Positions 1 to 6,018 of a stretch of 6,776 bases of DNA are shown here, one piece after another. The stretch is from Geodermatophilaceae bacterium (GTDB taxonomy: Bacteria; Actinomycetota; Actinomycetes; Mycobacteriales; Geodermatophilaceae). Where the stretch lies: positions 1 through 6,776 of the forward strand of contig JACCQS010000315.1 in NCBI GenBank assembly GCA_013814015.1. The letters run 5' to 3'. A program made the position numbers and the translations under genes. Below the pieces are notes generated by a model that did not search any database, had not been told where the DNA came from, and saw only the letters and a program-made list of their open reading frames with translations. How positions within the stretch are numbered: the first letter of the stretch is position 1; every line of letters starts with the position of its first letter.

Positions 1-1
1 G

Positions 2-541
2 ACGGTGTACGCCGAGCACGTGCTGCCCGACAGAGGCAGCTGGCAGAGCGCCGTACGCGCCATGTGGGACGAGGGGAGGTACCGCGAGGAACGTTATGCC
101 GCAATCGCGTTGACCGGATATCGGGCCTACGCGACGTACCAGGATCCCGGCACGCTGCCGCTCTACGAGCACTTGATCGTGACCGGAGCCTGGTGGGACT
201 ACGTCGACGAGGTCGCGATCCGCCGGGTCGGCCCGATCCTGCGGACCGATCCGATCTCAGTTGCACCGGTGCTCCGTGCCTGGTCGACCGACGACGACAT
301 CTGGCGCAGGAGGACCTCCATTCTCGCTCAGATCGGGTCGAAGGCCGACACCGATCTCGACCTGCTGGTCGACTGCCTGGCGCCCAGTCTCAGCCATCGG
401 GAGTTCTTCGTAGGGAAGGCGATCGGCTGGGCGCTGCGGGAGTATGCCAAGACCGATCCCGAGTGGGTACGGCGCTACCTCGCCGAACACGGGAAGCAGA
501 TGTCAGGCCTGTCCCGCCGAGAGGCCGCCAAGCATCTCTGA
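2..541 (+). CDS. DNA alkylation repair glycosylase, AlkD-like (5' end outside window)
   Basis: This encodes a HEAT-repeat-like DNA glycosylase of the AlkD family (PF08713), which excises bulky or cationic alkylated bases such as N3- and N7-alkylpurines. The visible reading frame is open from base 2. Numbering from the GTG at 5, it contains WWDYVD at 63-68, WRRR at 100-103 and KAIGWALREY at 138-147. Trp64, Asp68, Arg103 and Trp142 match Bacillus cereus AlkD Trp109, Asp113, Arg148 and Trp187 with a constant offset of 45 residues, so the known catalytic and DNA-binding set is intact. That offset, and the family length of about 230 residues against 178 here, shows that the GTG at 5 is internal and that roughly 45 N-terminal residues lie upstream of the window. 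The C-terminus, LSRREAAKHL then TGA, is a normal family ending. The gene converges on bpa, with a repeat-bearing gap of 99 bp between them. Confidence 0.9.
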   Translation, partial: TVYAEHVLPDRGSWQSAVRAMWDEGRYREERYAAIALTGYRAYATYQDPGTLPLYEHLIVTGAWWDYVDEVAIRRVGPILRTDPISVAPVLRAWSTDDDIWRRRTSILAQIGSKADTDLDLLVDCLAPSLSHREFFVGKAIGWALREYAKTDPEWVRRYLAEHGKQMSGLSRREAAKHL

Positions 542-544
542 GAA

Positions 545-621
545 GTCCAGAGTGCCGGTTTGGTAGCGAACCGTCCGTTTGCTGGGGTCCAAAGTGCCGG
601 TTTGGTAGCGAACCGGCCGTT
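545..621. repeat. Family A intergenic palindromic repeat, two direct copies
   Basis: Two 35-bp direct copies occupy 545-579 and 587-621, with a 42-bp period and a 7-bp gap. They differ at two positions only (G550/A592 and T574/G616). Each contains CGGTT, an 8-nt loop TGGTAGCG and AACCG. In the right copy the arms extend to a 7-bp stem, GCCGGTT (596-602) with AACCGGC (611-617). In the left copy the stem stops at 5 bp because C555 faces T574. The pair lies between the converging ends of the AlkD-like gene (stop 539-541) and bpa (stop 641-643), so it could act as a bidirectional transcription end, although no T-tract follows either hairpin. The core matches the repeats at 3706-3765. The pairing and extragenic position resemble REP/BIME elements; that classification is inference. 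Confidence 0.85.
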
Positions 622-640
622 GGTCAGGGCATCGAGCGGA

Positions 641-1270
641 TCACAGGTATTGGCCGCTGCCTGGCTGGTCGCCGCTTGCGGGATAGCCAGGCATGCCCGG
701 CGCGCCGGCCGGTTGACCCGGCATGCCCATGGACGACCCACTGGGTAGCGCCTTGCGCCGCATCTCTTCCACTTGGACCCGGGCCGCCATCTGCTGGGCG
801 AACAGTGCGGTCTGAATTCCGTGGAAGAGACCCTCGAGCCAGCCCACGAGCTGCGCCTGAGCGATCCGTAGCTCGGCGTCGCTGGGCGTGACGTCGTCGC
901 CGAAGGGCAGCGAGAGACGATGCAGCTCGTCGCGCAGCTCGGTGGACAGTCCGTCCTCGAGTTCGTGGATCGAGCGCTCGTGTACCTGACGCAGCCGGTT
1001 ACGGCTGGCATCGTCGAGTGGGGCGGCGCGTACCTCGTCCAGAAGCTGCTTGATCATCGAGCCGATCCGCATCACCTTGGCCGGTTCGGACACCATCTCC
1101 CCGAGTTGTTCACCAACGTTCCCGGCCCCGCGTCCCTCGCGTCCCTCCCCGGCAGCGAGCATGGCTGACTGGGCGTCCCCGTCCGGCGCCGGCGTCGTTC
1201 CGATCGGCTGCCCGTCGGGTCCGATCACGACGACGTGGGGCTGCTGGGGCGGCTGGTCTGGCTGCGTCAT
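641..1270 (-). CDS. bpa: Bacterial proteasome activator Bpa (PafE)
   Basis: Bpa is an ATP-independent ring activator that docks on the 20S proteasome and opens its gate for unfolded or damaged proteins (DUF2587, PF10759; Rv3780 in Mycobacterium tuberculosis). The central block, about residues 60-175, is almost textbook: EPAKVMRIGSMIKQLLDEVR at 62-81, APLDDASRNRLR at 83-94 and DAELRIAQAQLVGWLEGLFH at 131-150, followed by GIQTALFAQQMAAR. This is the four-helix bundle. The C-terminus is GQYL, the HbYX-like tail with a penultimate Tyr that inserts into the 20S alpha ring. The protein has 209 residues against 174 in M. tuberculosis. The extra length is a Pro/Gln-rich N-terminus containing VVVIGPDG, and a flexible linker at 180-203 with GMPGQPA and GMPGYPA. 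The ATG start has only a close AGGGGG upstream. I see no clear promoter in the 160-bp gap shared with the divergent gene. No 20S or Pup genes are in the window. Confidence 0.95.
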   Translation of the reverse strand: MTQPDQPPQQPHVVVIGPDGQPIGTTPAPDGDAQSAMLAAGEGREGRGAGNVGEQLGEMVSEPAKVMRIGSMIKQLLDEVRAAPLDDASRNRLRQVHERSIHELEDGLSTELRDELHRLSLPFGDDVTPSDAELRIAQAQLVGWLEGLFHGIQTALFAQQMAARVQVEEMRRKALPSGSSMGMPGQPAGAPGMPGYPASGDQPGSGQYL

Positions 1271-1424
1271 GCCCCCTATCGTGCCTCGTTCAGATGAATG
1301 ACCCCGAGCCAGGCTGACGCACCCACGGCAGAGCAGAGATCACCCGGCTCGAGCAGGGGTGTGGCGTGGCCGGCTGGCTGATACTCAATGGCCGGGAGCC
1401 AGGCAATCGGCGCAGCTGCATGAC

Positions 1425-1430
1425 TAGGGT
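1425..1430 (+). promoter_or_regulatory. Possible -10 box for a leaderless GTG start
   Basis: TAGGGT fits the actinobacterial sigma-A -10 pattern TANNNT. It directly abuts the ATG at 1431, so that ATG would lie upstream of the transcript start. An in-frame GTG at 1437 lies 6 nt past the box, which is where transcription would begin. No convincing -35 hexamer is seen 16-19 bp upstream, and the only purine run before the ATG lies inside this same hexamer. This is a tentative call. Confidence 0.35.
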
Positions 1431-2654
1431 ATGAGGGTGCCCGACGCTGTCACGACCGAATTGGATGTGCTCCGGGTCAGGGGCCAATTCATGTCTTTGG
1501 CCGACGGCTTCGTGCACGTCGACGGCGCGGCCGGCAGTCTGGTGCCCTATTCGGTTGCCTCGGCGGTCGGCAACACGATGCGTACGGCGGTGGCAAATCG
1601 GGGCGGTCCGTTCGCGGCCTCGGCCCTGGCCGACGAGTTGGTGCGCGCCGGGCGCAGTGCCATCGCCGACCTGGTCGGCGGCGTACCCGCAGGAGTCGTC
1701 CTGGGCCCCAACATGACGTCGCTGACGTACACGATGTCCCGCGCGCTGGCCAAGACCTGGCAGCTCGGCGACGAGATCATCGTCTCCCGCCTCGATCACG
1801 ACGCGAACATCCGGCCATGGCTGCAGGCCGCCCGGTCCGCCGGGGTCACCGTGCGATGGGCCGAAGTGGACATCGAGACCTGTGAACTGCCCGAGTGGCA
1901 GTACGACGAACTGCTCACCGACCGGACCCGGCTGGTCGCGGTGACGGCGGCCAGCAATGCAGTCGGGACGCGGCCCGATGTGCCGGCGATCGCCAGGCGA
2001 GCACACGAGGTCGGGGCGTTGATGTACGTCGATGCGGTGCACGCCGCTCCCCATGTTCCACTGGACATCACCGAGCTGGGAGCCGATCTGCTGGCCGTCT
2101 CGCCGTACAAGTTCTGCGGCCCCCATCTCGGTGCCGTCACCGCCGATCCGAAGCTGCTGGCCGACCTGCACCCGGACAAGCTCGTACCGTCCCCCGATGG
2201 CGTTCCCGAACGTTTCGAGACCGGTACGCCGCCCTTCGAGCTCTACGCCGGATTGGCGGCAACGGCGGACTATCTCGCCGACCTGATACCGACGCAAGGT
2301 ACTCGACGCGAACGGATTCTGGCCTCGATGCGGGCCGCCGAATCGTACGAACACAACATCTTTCTAGGGCTGGAGTCCGGGATCCGGGCCATGTCGCACG
2401 TGACCATTCACGGCTCAGCTCCGCGGCGCACGCCGACCCTGGCGCTGACCGTGCGAGGCAAACATCCACGCGAGGTCAACGAGTTCCTGGCCGAGCGGGG
2501 GATCTGCGCATGGGACGGCGACTACTACGCGACCGAACTCTTCGACGCGTTGGGCGTCAACGCCGAGGGTGGAGCGGTACGGATCGGTCTGCTGCACTAC
2601 AACACCGAGACCGAGGTCGATCACATCCTCGAAGCACTGGCCGCCCTCGGCTGA
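1431..2654 (+). CDS. PLP-dependent cysteine desulfurase-like protein (VC1184 type), no desulfurase Cys
   Basis: This is a fold-type I PLP enzyme of the class V aminotransferase family, 407 residues, closest to the 'cysteine desulfurase-like' VC1184 group (TIGR01976). Visible motifs are the N-terminal VDGAAGS (30-36), NRGGPF (56-61), GPNMTSLTYTMSRAL (92-106, cofactor phosphate region), RLDHDAN (120-126, His123 stacking on PLP), TAASNAVGT (172-180), VDAVHAAPH (200-208, Asp201 and His204) and SPYKFCGPH (224-232). Lys227 is the expected Schiff-base lysine. FETGTP is at 262-267 and VRIGLLHYN at 383-391. Where SufS/CsdA carry the persulfide cysteine in an RTGHHCA motif, this protein reads WDGDYYA (361-367), with Tyr366 at the cysteine position. 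Cysteine desulfurase activity is therefore doubtful and the substrate unknown. The start is the ATG at 1431 or an in-frame GTG at 1437, six bases after a possible -10 box. The gene is divergent from bpa and converges on the oxidoreductase gene, with 22 bp between stops. Confidence 0.88.
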   Translation: MRVPDAVTTELDVLRVRGQFMSLADGFVHVDGAAGSLVPYSVASAVGNTMRTAVANRGGPFAASALADELVRAGRSAIADLVGGVPAGVVLGPNMTSLTYTMSRALAKTWQLGDEIIVSRLDHDANIRPWLQAARSAGVTVRWAEVDIETCELPEWQYDELLTDRTRLVAVTAASNAVGTRPDVPAIARRAHEVGALMYVDAVHAAPHVPLDITELGADLLAVSPYKFCGPHLGAVTADPKLLADLHPDKLVPSPDGVPERFETGTPPFELYAGLAATADYLADLIPTQGTRRERILASMRAAESYEHNIFLGLESGIRAMSHVTIHGSAPRRTPTLALTVRGKHPREVNEFLAERGICAWDGDYYATELFDALGVNAEGGAVRIGLLHYNTETEVDHILEALAALG

Positions 2655-2676
2655 CGATGCGAGTCGGCAGGATCGC

Positions 2677-3669
2677 TCAGCGGGGGACTGCCAGAAGGAC
2701 CTTGCCGATGTGCGTGCTGCTTTCGACGACGCGGTGTGCCTCGGCAGCTTGGGTCATCGGCAGCATCCGGTCGATGATCGGCCGGATCTGACCGCTCTCG
2801 ACCGCCGGCCAGACGTGCTCGCGCACCGCGGCAACCACTGCTCCCTTGCCCGATGACCCTTCGACGGGCCGACCGCGTAACCCGGTGCCGTGCACCGATC
2901 CTCGCTTGGCCAGCAGGGCACCCATGTCGAGTTCGCCCTTGCGCCCGCCCTGCATCCCGATGATGACCAGCCGGCCGTCCGGGGCCAGCGCCGATACGTT
3001 GCCGCCGAGGTAGGCCGCGCCCATGTTGTCCAGGATGACGTCCACCCCACGTCCGTCGGTGAGTGTGGTGATCTGCTCGACGAAGGACTCCTCGCGGTAG
3101 TTGATCGCCGCGCCAGCTCCCAACTCGAGGCAGAAATCACGCTTGGTCTGCGAGCCCACGGTGACAAACACCGTGGCCCCGACCAGTCCGGCGATCTGGA
3201 TGGCCATCGTCCCGATGCCGCTGGAGCCGCCGTGTACGAGCAGCGTGTCGCCGGCGGCAAGCCCGGCTCGCATCACCAGATTCGACCAGACGGTGCAGGT
3301 CACCTCGGGAAGGCCGGCTGCGGCCACCAGGTCGAGCCGACCGGGCCGCGGAAACACTTGCACTGTTGGGACATTGACGCGTTCGGCGTACCCGCCACCG
3401 GCCAGCAGCGCGCAGACTTCGTCGCCGACCGACCAGCCGGTGACCCCTTCACCCACCCCGGAGATGACTCCGCTGCATTCCAGACCGGGGATCTCGGATG
3501 CGCCGGGCGGCGGTGGGTAGTGCCCCTGACGCTGCATGATGTCGGCGCGGTTGACCGCACTCGCGGCGACGTCGATGACGACCTCGCCCGGGCCGCAGCT
3601 GGGGTCGCCGACCTCGGCCCAGGTCAGGACCTCCGGGCCGCCGAAGGACGGCAGCGTGATGGCATACAC
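2677..3669 (-). CDS. NAD(P)H quinone oxidoreductase, PIG3-type zinc-free MDR
   Basis: This medium-chain dehydrogenase/reductase of 330 residues most resembles the PIG3 quinone oxidoreductase group (TIGR02824). That group uses NADPH to reduce quinones and related carbonyl compounds in the cytosol. The N-terminal GroES-like domain has GGPEVL (10-15), VNRADIMQRQGHYPPPPG (39-56) and PGLECSG (61-67). The Rossmann domain starts near 130, with VHGGSSGIGTMAIQIA at 145-160 carrying the glycine-rich nucleotide loop (Gly147, Gly151, Gly153). It continues with LGAGAAINY (183-191) and the DGRGVDVILDNMG stretch (205-217). It ends with HIGKVLLAVPR. The Cys/His ligands of zinc alcohol dehydrogenases are absent, as expected. 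The start is the GTG at 3667-3669, giving MYAITLPSFGGPEVL, a normal family N-terminus. An overlapping ATG is out of frame. There is no Shine-Dalgarno sequence, and a -10 box lies 7 nt upstream, so translation is probably leaderless. The physiological substrate is not predictable. Confidence 0.9.
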   Translation of the reverse strand: MYAITLPSFGGPEVLTWAEVGDPSCGPGEVVIDVAASAVNRADIMQRQGHYPPPPGASEIPGLECSGVISGVGEGVTGWSVGDEVCALLAGGGYAERVNVPTVQVFPRPGRLDLVAAAGLPEVTCTVWSNLVMRAGLAAGDTLLVHGGSSGIGTMAIQIAGLVGATVFVTVGSQTKRDFCLELGAGAAINYREESFVEQITTLTDGRGVDVILDNMGAAYLGGNVSALAPDGRLVIIGMQGGRKGELDMGALLAKRGSVHGTGLRGRPVEGSSGKGAVVAAVREHVWPAVESGQIRPIIDRMLPMTQAAEAHRVVESSTHIGKVLLAVPR

Positions 3670-3676
3670 GTCAAAG

Positions 3677-3706
3677 AACTTACGGCCCGAGCAAGCCGAG
3701 CAACAA
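3677..3706 (-). promoter_or_regulatory. Predicted promoter of the quinone oxidoreductase gene
   Basis: On the minus strand, TTGTTG (3706-3701) is followed after 18 bp by TAAGTT (3682-3677). The GTG start begins 7 nt later, at 3669. The hexamers resemble TTGACA and TANNNT, and the spacing is right for a housekeeping actinobacterial promoter whose transcript begins on the start codon. The stretch between the -10 box and GTG (CTTTGAC) has no ribosome-binding purine run, which fits a leaderless mRNA. The -35 box abuts the tandem palindromes at 3706-3765. This is inferred from sequence only. Confidence 0.5.
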
Positions 3707-3765
3707 TGTGGCGGTTTGGACGGAAACCGCCAGGATGTGGCGGTTTGGACGGAAACCGCCAGGAT
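3706..3765. repeat. Family B tandem palindromic repeat, two perfect 29-bp units
   Basis: Two identical 29-bp units lie head to tail at 3706-3734 and 3735-3763, and the next two bases continue the match. Each unit contains a 24-nt palindrome: TGGCGGTTT, a 6-nt loop GGACGG, then AAACCGCCA (3709-3732 and 3738-3761). This gives a perfect 9-bp stem. The element fills most of the gap between the end of the GntR gene (stop 3786-3788) and the -35 box of the oxidoreductase gene. It could form stable hairpins in a transcript from either strand, but there is no T-run for a classic intrinsic terminator. A GTTTGG at 3768-3773 may be the remnant of a third unit, though this is weak. The core GTG-G-CGGTTTGG then AACCG is shared with the repeats at 545-621. 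Confidence 0.9.
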
Positions 3766-3785
3766 CTGTTTGGCTGGCTGATGCC

Positions 3786-4550
3786 TCAGGCCGGAGAGAT
3801 TTCCAGGAAGCCGCGGAGCAGTGCGGCTGTGCCGGCCAAGTGCTCGGTCATCGCTGTGCCGGCGGCCGCGGGATCCCCGTCGAGGACTGCCTCGATGATG
3901 TTTCGATGCTGGACGTTGGAGTTGCGGATGTTGACCGGCAGGCGCGGGATCGCGTCGAGCAGGTCGTTGACTTCCGAGCGTACGTCCGCGACGTAGCCGG
4001 CCAAGGCTGGAATACCGGCGACCTCGGCGATGGCCAGATGTAGTCGCGAGTCGATGGGCCGGTACTCCTCGATCGAAATGCCACAGGACTCATCAAGCAA
4101 CCAGCGGAGCTGGGCGCTGACCGCTGGGCTGAGATTTCGGGTGGCGGCCAACTCCGCGGCGCCGACCTCGAGGACTCGACGAAGGTCCAAGATCTGCCAG
4201 AGCCGTTCGCCGAGTCCGGGCAACGCTGGAACGTCCTCGGTCGGTAGCGGGGTCGGTCCTGGACGGCGCCGCATGAACGTGCCACCTCCGCGTCCCCGCA
4301 CGGATTCGAAGTAGCCCGCCTCGACCAGCGATCGCAGCGCCTCGCGCAGGGTCTCTCTGGCCACGCCGAGCGCCGCGGCGAGTTGACGCTCGCTGGGCAG
4401 CCGCTCCCCAGGATTGATCACCCCCAGCTTGCCGGCCTGGAGCAGCCGTTCGACGGTCTCCTCGAAAGTCTGGCCGGAGCGGATCGGTCGGAAAACGGGG
4501 CTGTCGACCAGGCGTTTGCCGGCACCTGGCATCCCTCCGTGATCAGCCAT
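3786..4550 (-). CDS. GntR-family transcriptional regulator, FadR group with FCD domain
   Basis: This is a 254-residue DNA-binding regulator. Residues about 20-95 form the winged helix (PF00392): FEETVERLLQAGKLGVINPG (29-48), LPSERQLAAALGVARETLRE (51-70), ALRSLVEAGYFE and the wing RGRGGGTF (85-92). After a proline-rich linker comes an all-helical FCD ligand domain (PF07729), about 115-250. Asp167, His171, His215 and His237 occupy the positions that bind a metal in FCD proteins, so a metal-assisted carboxylate effector is likely. The start at 4550 leaves 9 bp after the aldehyde dehydrogenase stop, so the two genes are almost certainly co-transcribed. A second in-frame ATG at 4530-4532 would also leave the HTH intact. 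By context it probably controls the ligase-dehydrogenase operon in response to the substrate or a CoA/acid intermediate. No operator palindrome was identified in the window. Confidence 0.92.
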   Translation of the reverse strand: MADHGGMPGAGKRLVDSPVFRPIRSGQTFEETVERLLQAGKLGVINPGERLPSERQLAAALGVARETLREALRSLVEAGYFESVRGRGGGTFMRRRPGPTPLPTEDVPALPGLGERLWQILDLRRVLEVGAAELAATRNLSPAVSAQLRWLLDESCGISIEEYRPIDSRLHLAIAEVAGIPALAGYVADVRSEVNDLLDAIPRLPVNIRNSNVQHRNIIEAVLDGDPAAAGTAMTEHLAGTAALLRGFLEISPA

Positions 4551-4559
4551 ACCGCCAAC

Positions 4560-6017
4560 CTACGGCGTGAAGGCGACGTATTTGGTCTCCAGGAATTCCA
4601 GCAGACCGTCGTGTGCGCCCTCTCTGCCGATACCGCTCTGTTTCATGCCGCCGAAGGGTGCCGCGGGATCGCTGATCACACCGCGGTTGATGCCGACCAT
4701 GCCGCATTCCAGGCTCTCGCTGACCCGGAGTCCGCGGCCGAGATCGCCGGTGTAGAGGTAGGCGACCAGGCCGTACGGGGTGTCGTTGGCCTGGCGTACG
4801 GCTTCGGAGCTGAAGCTGACGATCGGGGCGACCGGACCGAAGATCTCCTCGGTCAGGCAGTCGGCCTTTTCGGGTACGTCGACGAGAACGGTTGCCGGAT
4901 AGCAGAAGCCCGCGCCGTCCGGGCGTTTGCCGCCGACCAGCGCCCGCGCGCCGCCGGAGATGGCGTCCTTGACCAGGCGGTCGACCTTGTCGACGGTCGC
5001 CTCGTTGACCAGTGGCCCGAGCTTCACTCCGTCGTCGTCGCCGCGGCCCATGGACATCGATCCCATTGCCGAGGCCAGCTTGTCGGCGAAGCGATCGGCG
5101 ATGGACTCCTCGACGTAGAACCGATTCGCGGCCGTACACGCCTCACCGCCGTTACGCAGCTTGGCCAGCATCGCTCCGTCCACGGCTGCGTCCAGGTCGG
5201 CGTCGGCGAAGACCAGGAACGGCGCGTTCCCACCGAGTTCCATCGAGGTGTTGACTACGTTGTCGGCGGACAGTTTCAACAGTCCCTGGCCGACTTTGGT
5301 GGATCCGGTGAACGACAGCTTGCGGACCCGGAAGTCGGCGAGTGCGGTCTCCGAGATCGGCGCGGCTTTGCTGGACGGCAAGACGTTGACCGCACCAGCC
5401 GGAAGCCCGGCATCGGTCAGGATCTCAGCGATCAGCAGCGCGGTCAGCGGGGTCTCCGCGGCCGGCTTCAGGATGGTCGGGCAGCCGGCGGCGATCGCTG
5501 GTCCCCACTTGCGAGTCGCCATGGCAGCGGGGAAGTTCCACGGCGTGATGAGCAGTGCGACGCGGACCGGCTGACGGGTCACCAGGATCTTGTTCGTCCC
5601 AGCCGGAGCGGTCGTGTAGTTGCCGTCGATGCGTACGGCTTCCTCGGCGTACCAACGGAAGAACTCGGCCGCGTAGGTCGCCTCGGCCTTGGCGTCGGCG
5701 AGCGCCTTGCCATTCTCGCGCACCATCAGCAGAGCAATGTCGTCCAGCCGTTCGGTCATCACCTCGAAGGCGGTGCGCAGGATCTCCGCACGTCGGCGCG
5801 GTGGCATTGCCGCCAACTCGGGCAGCACGGCGTAGGCGGCGTCGATGGCGGCGGTGGCGTCCGCAGCGGTGGCGTCGGCGACGGTACACAGCGTCGTTCC
5901 ATCAGCCGGGTCGGTGACGTCGAACCGATCGCCTCCCGATCCGGCCACCCACTTCCCGCCGATCAACAGGTCGGTGGGAACGGGACGGGACACTCCGGCA
6001 ATCGTTTCGGTGGTCAT
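4560..6017 (-). CDS. gabD: NAD(P)-dependent aldehyde dehydrogenase, succinate-semialdehyde type
   Basis: This 485-residue aldehyde dehydrogenase superfamily enzyme (PF00171) would oxidise a semialdehyde to its acid, most likely succinate semialdehyde to succinate. Visible catalytic elements are ITPWNFP (157-163, Asn161), KPAAETP (184-190, Lys184 for the cofactor), FTGSTKVG (236-243), MELGGNAPF (259-267, general base Glu260), NGGEACTAANR (289-299, nucleophile Cys294), EEIFGPV (390-396) and the C-terminal PFGGMKQSGIGREG (454-467). Arg169 and Arg288 align with the arginines that hold the succinate carboxylate in human SSADH (Arg213, Arg334), which supports the substrate guess. The second cysteine of the SSADH redox switch is absent: Cys294-Thr-Ala replaces Cys-x-Cys. 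I chose the ATG at 6015-6017 because it has duplicated GGGAGG sites upstream and a normal family N-terminus. A TTG at 6039-6041 would add eight residues translating the ribosome-binding region. Other semialdehydes remain possible. Confidence 0.88.
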   Translation of the reverse strand: MTTETIAGVSRPVPTDLLIGGKWVAGSGGDRFDVTDPADGTTLCTVADATAADATAAIDAAYAVLPELAAMPPRRRAEILRTAFEVMTERLDDIALLMVRENGKALADAKAEATYAAEFFRWYAEEAVRIDGNYTTAPAGTNKILVTRQPVRVALLITPWNFPAAMATRKWGPAIAAGCPTILKPAAETPLTALLIAEILTDAGLPAGAVNVLPSSKAAPISETALADFRVRKLSFTGSTKVGQGLLKLSADNVVNTSMELGGNAPFLVFADADLDAAVDGAMLAKLRNGGEACTAANRFYVEESIADRFADKLASAMGSMSMGRGDDDGVKLGPLVNEATVDKVDRLVKDAISGGARALVGGKRPDGAGFCYPATVLVDVPEKADCLTEEIFGPVAPIVSFSSEAVRQANDTPYGLVAYLYTGDLGRGLRVSESLECGMVGINRGVISDPAAPFGGMKQSGIGREGAHDGLLEFLETKYVAFTP

Positions 6018-6018
6018 G

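Noticed and set aside
5..7. GTG at 5 as the true start of the AlkD-like gene
   Set aside because: Catalytic residues sit 45 positions too early compared with B. cereus AlkD, so the N-terminus must lie upstream of the window.
545..621. Possible minimal CRISPR array (two direct repeats)
   Set aside because: The interval between copies is only 7 bp, too short for a spacer, and no cas genes are present. The 3706-3765 pair has no spacer at all.
475..1011. Minus-strand open frame translating the family A repeats as a duplicated peptide (NGRFATKPALWT)
   Set aside because: The peptide repeat simply reflects the DNA repeat. The frame overlaps bpa and the AlkD-like gene out of frame.
1306..1404. 9-bp direct repeat GAGCCAGGC (1306-1314 and 1396-1404) in the gap between bpa and the divergent gene, as a possible shared operator
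   Set aside because: A 9-bp GC-rich match 90 bp apart is easily expected by chance, and neither copy is a clear palindrome placed on a promoter.
1290..2354. Minus-strand open frame of 354 codons opposite the PLP enzyme
   Set aside because: The composition is Arg/Gly/His-rich shadow translation, and the plus-strand protein carries all the PLP motifs.
2651..2680. Intrinsic terminator between the converging PLP enzyme and oxidoreductase genes
   Set aside because: The 22-bp gap has no stable hairpin or T-tract.
2890..3996. Plus-strand open frame of 368 codons running across the oxidoreductase gene and the family B repeats
   Set aside because: It is antisense to a clear conserved enzyme, crosses an intergenic repeat and has no family resemblance.
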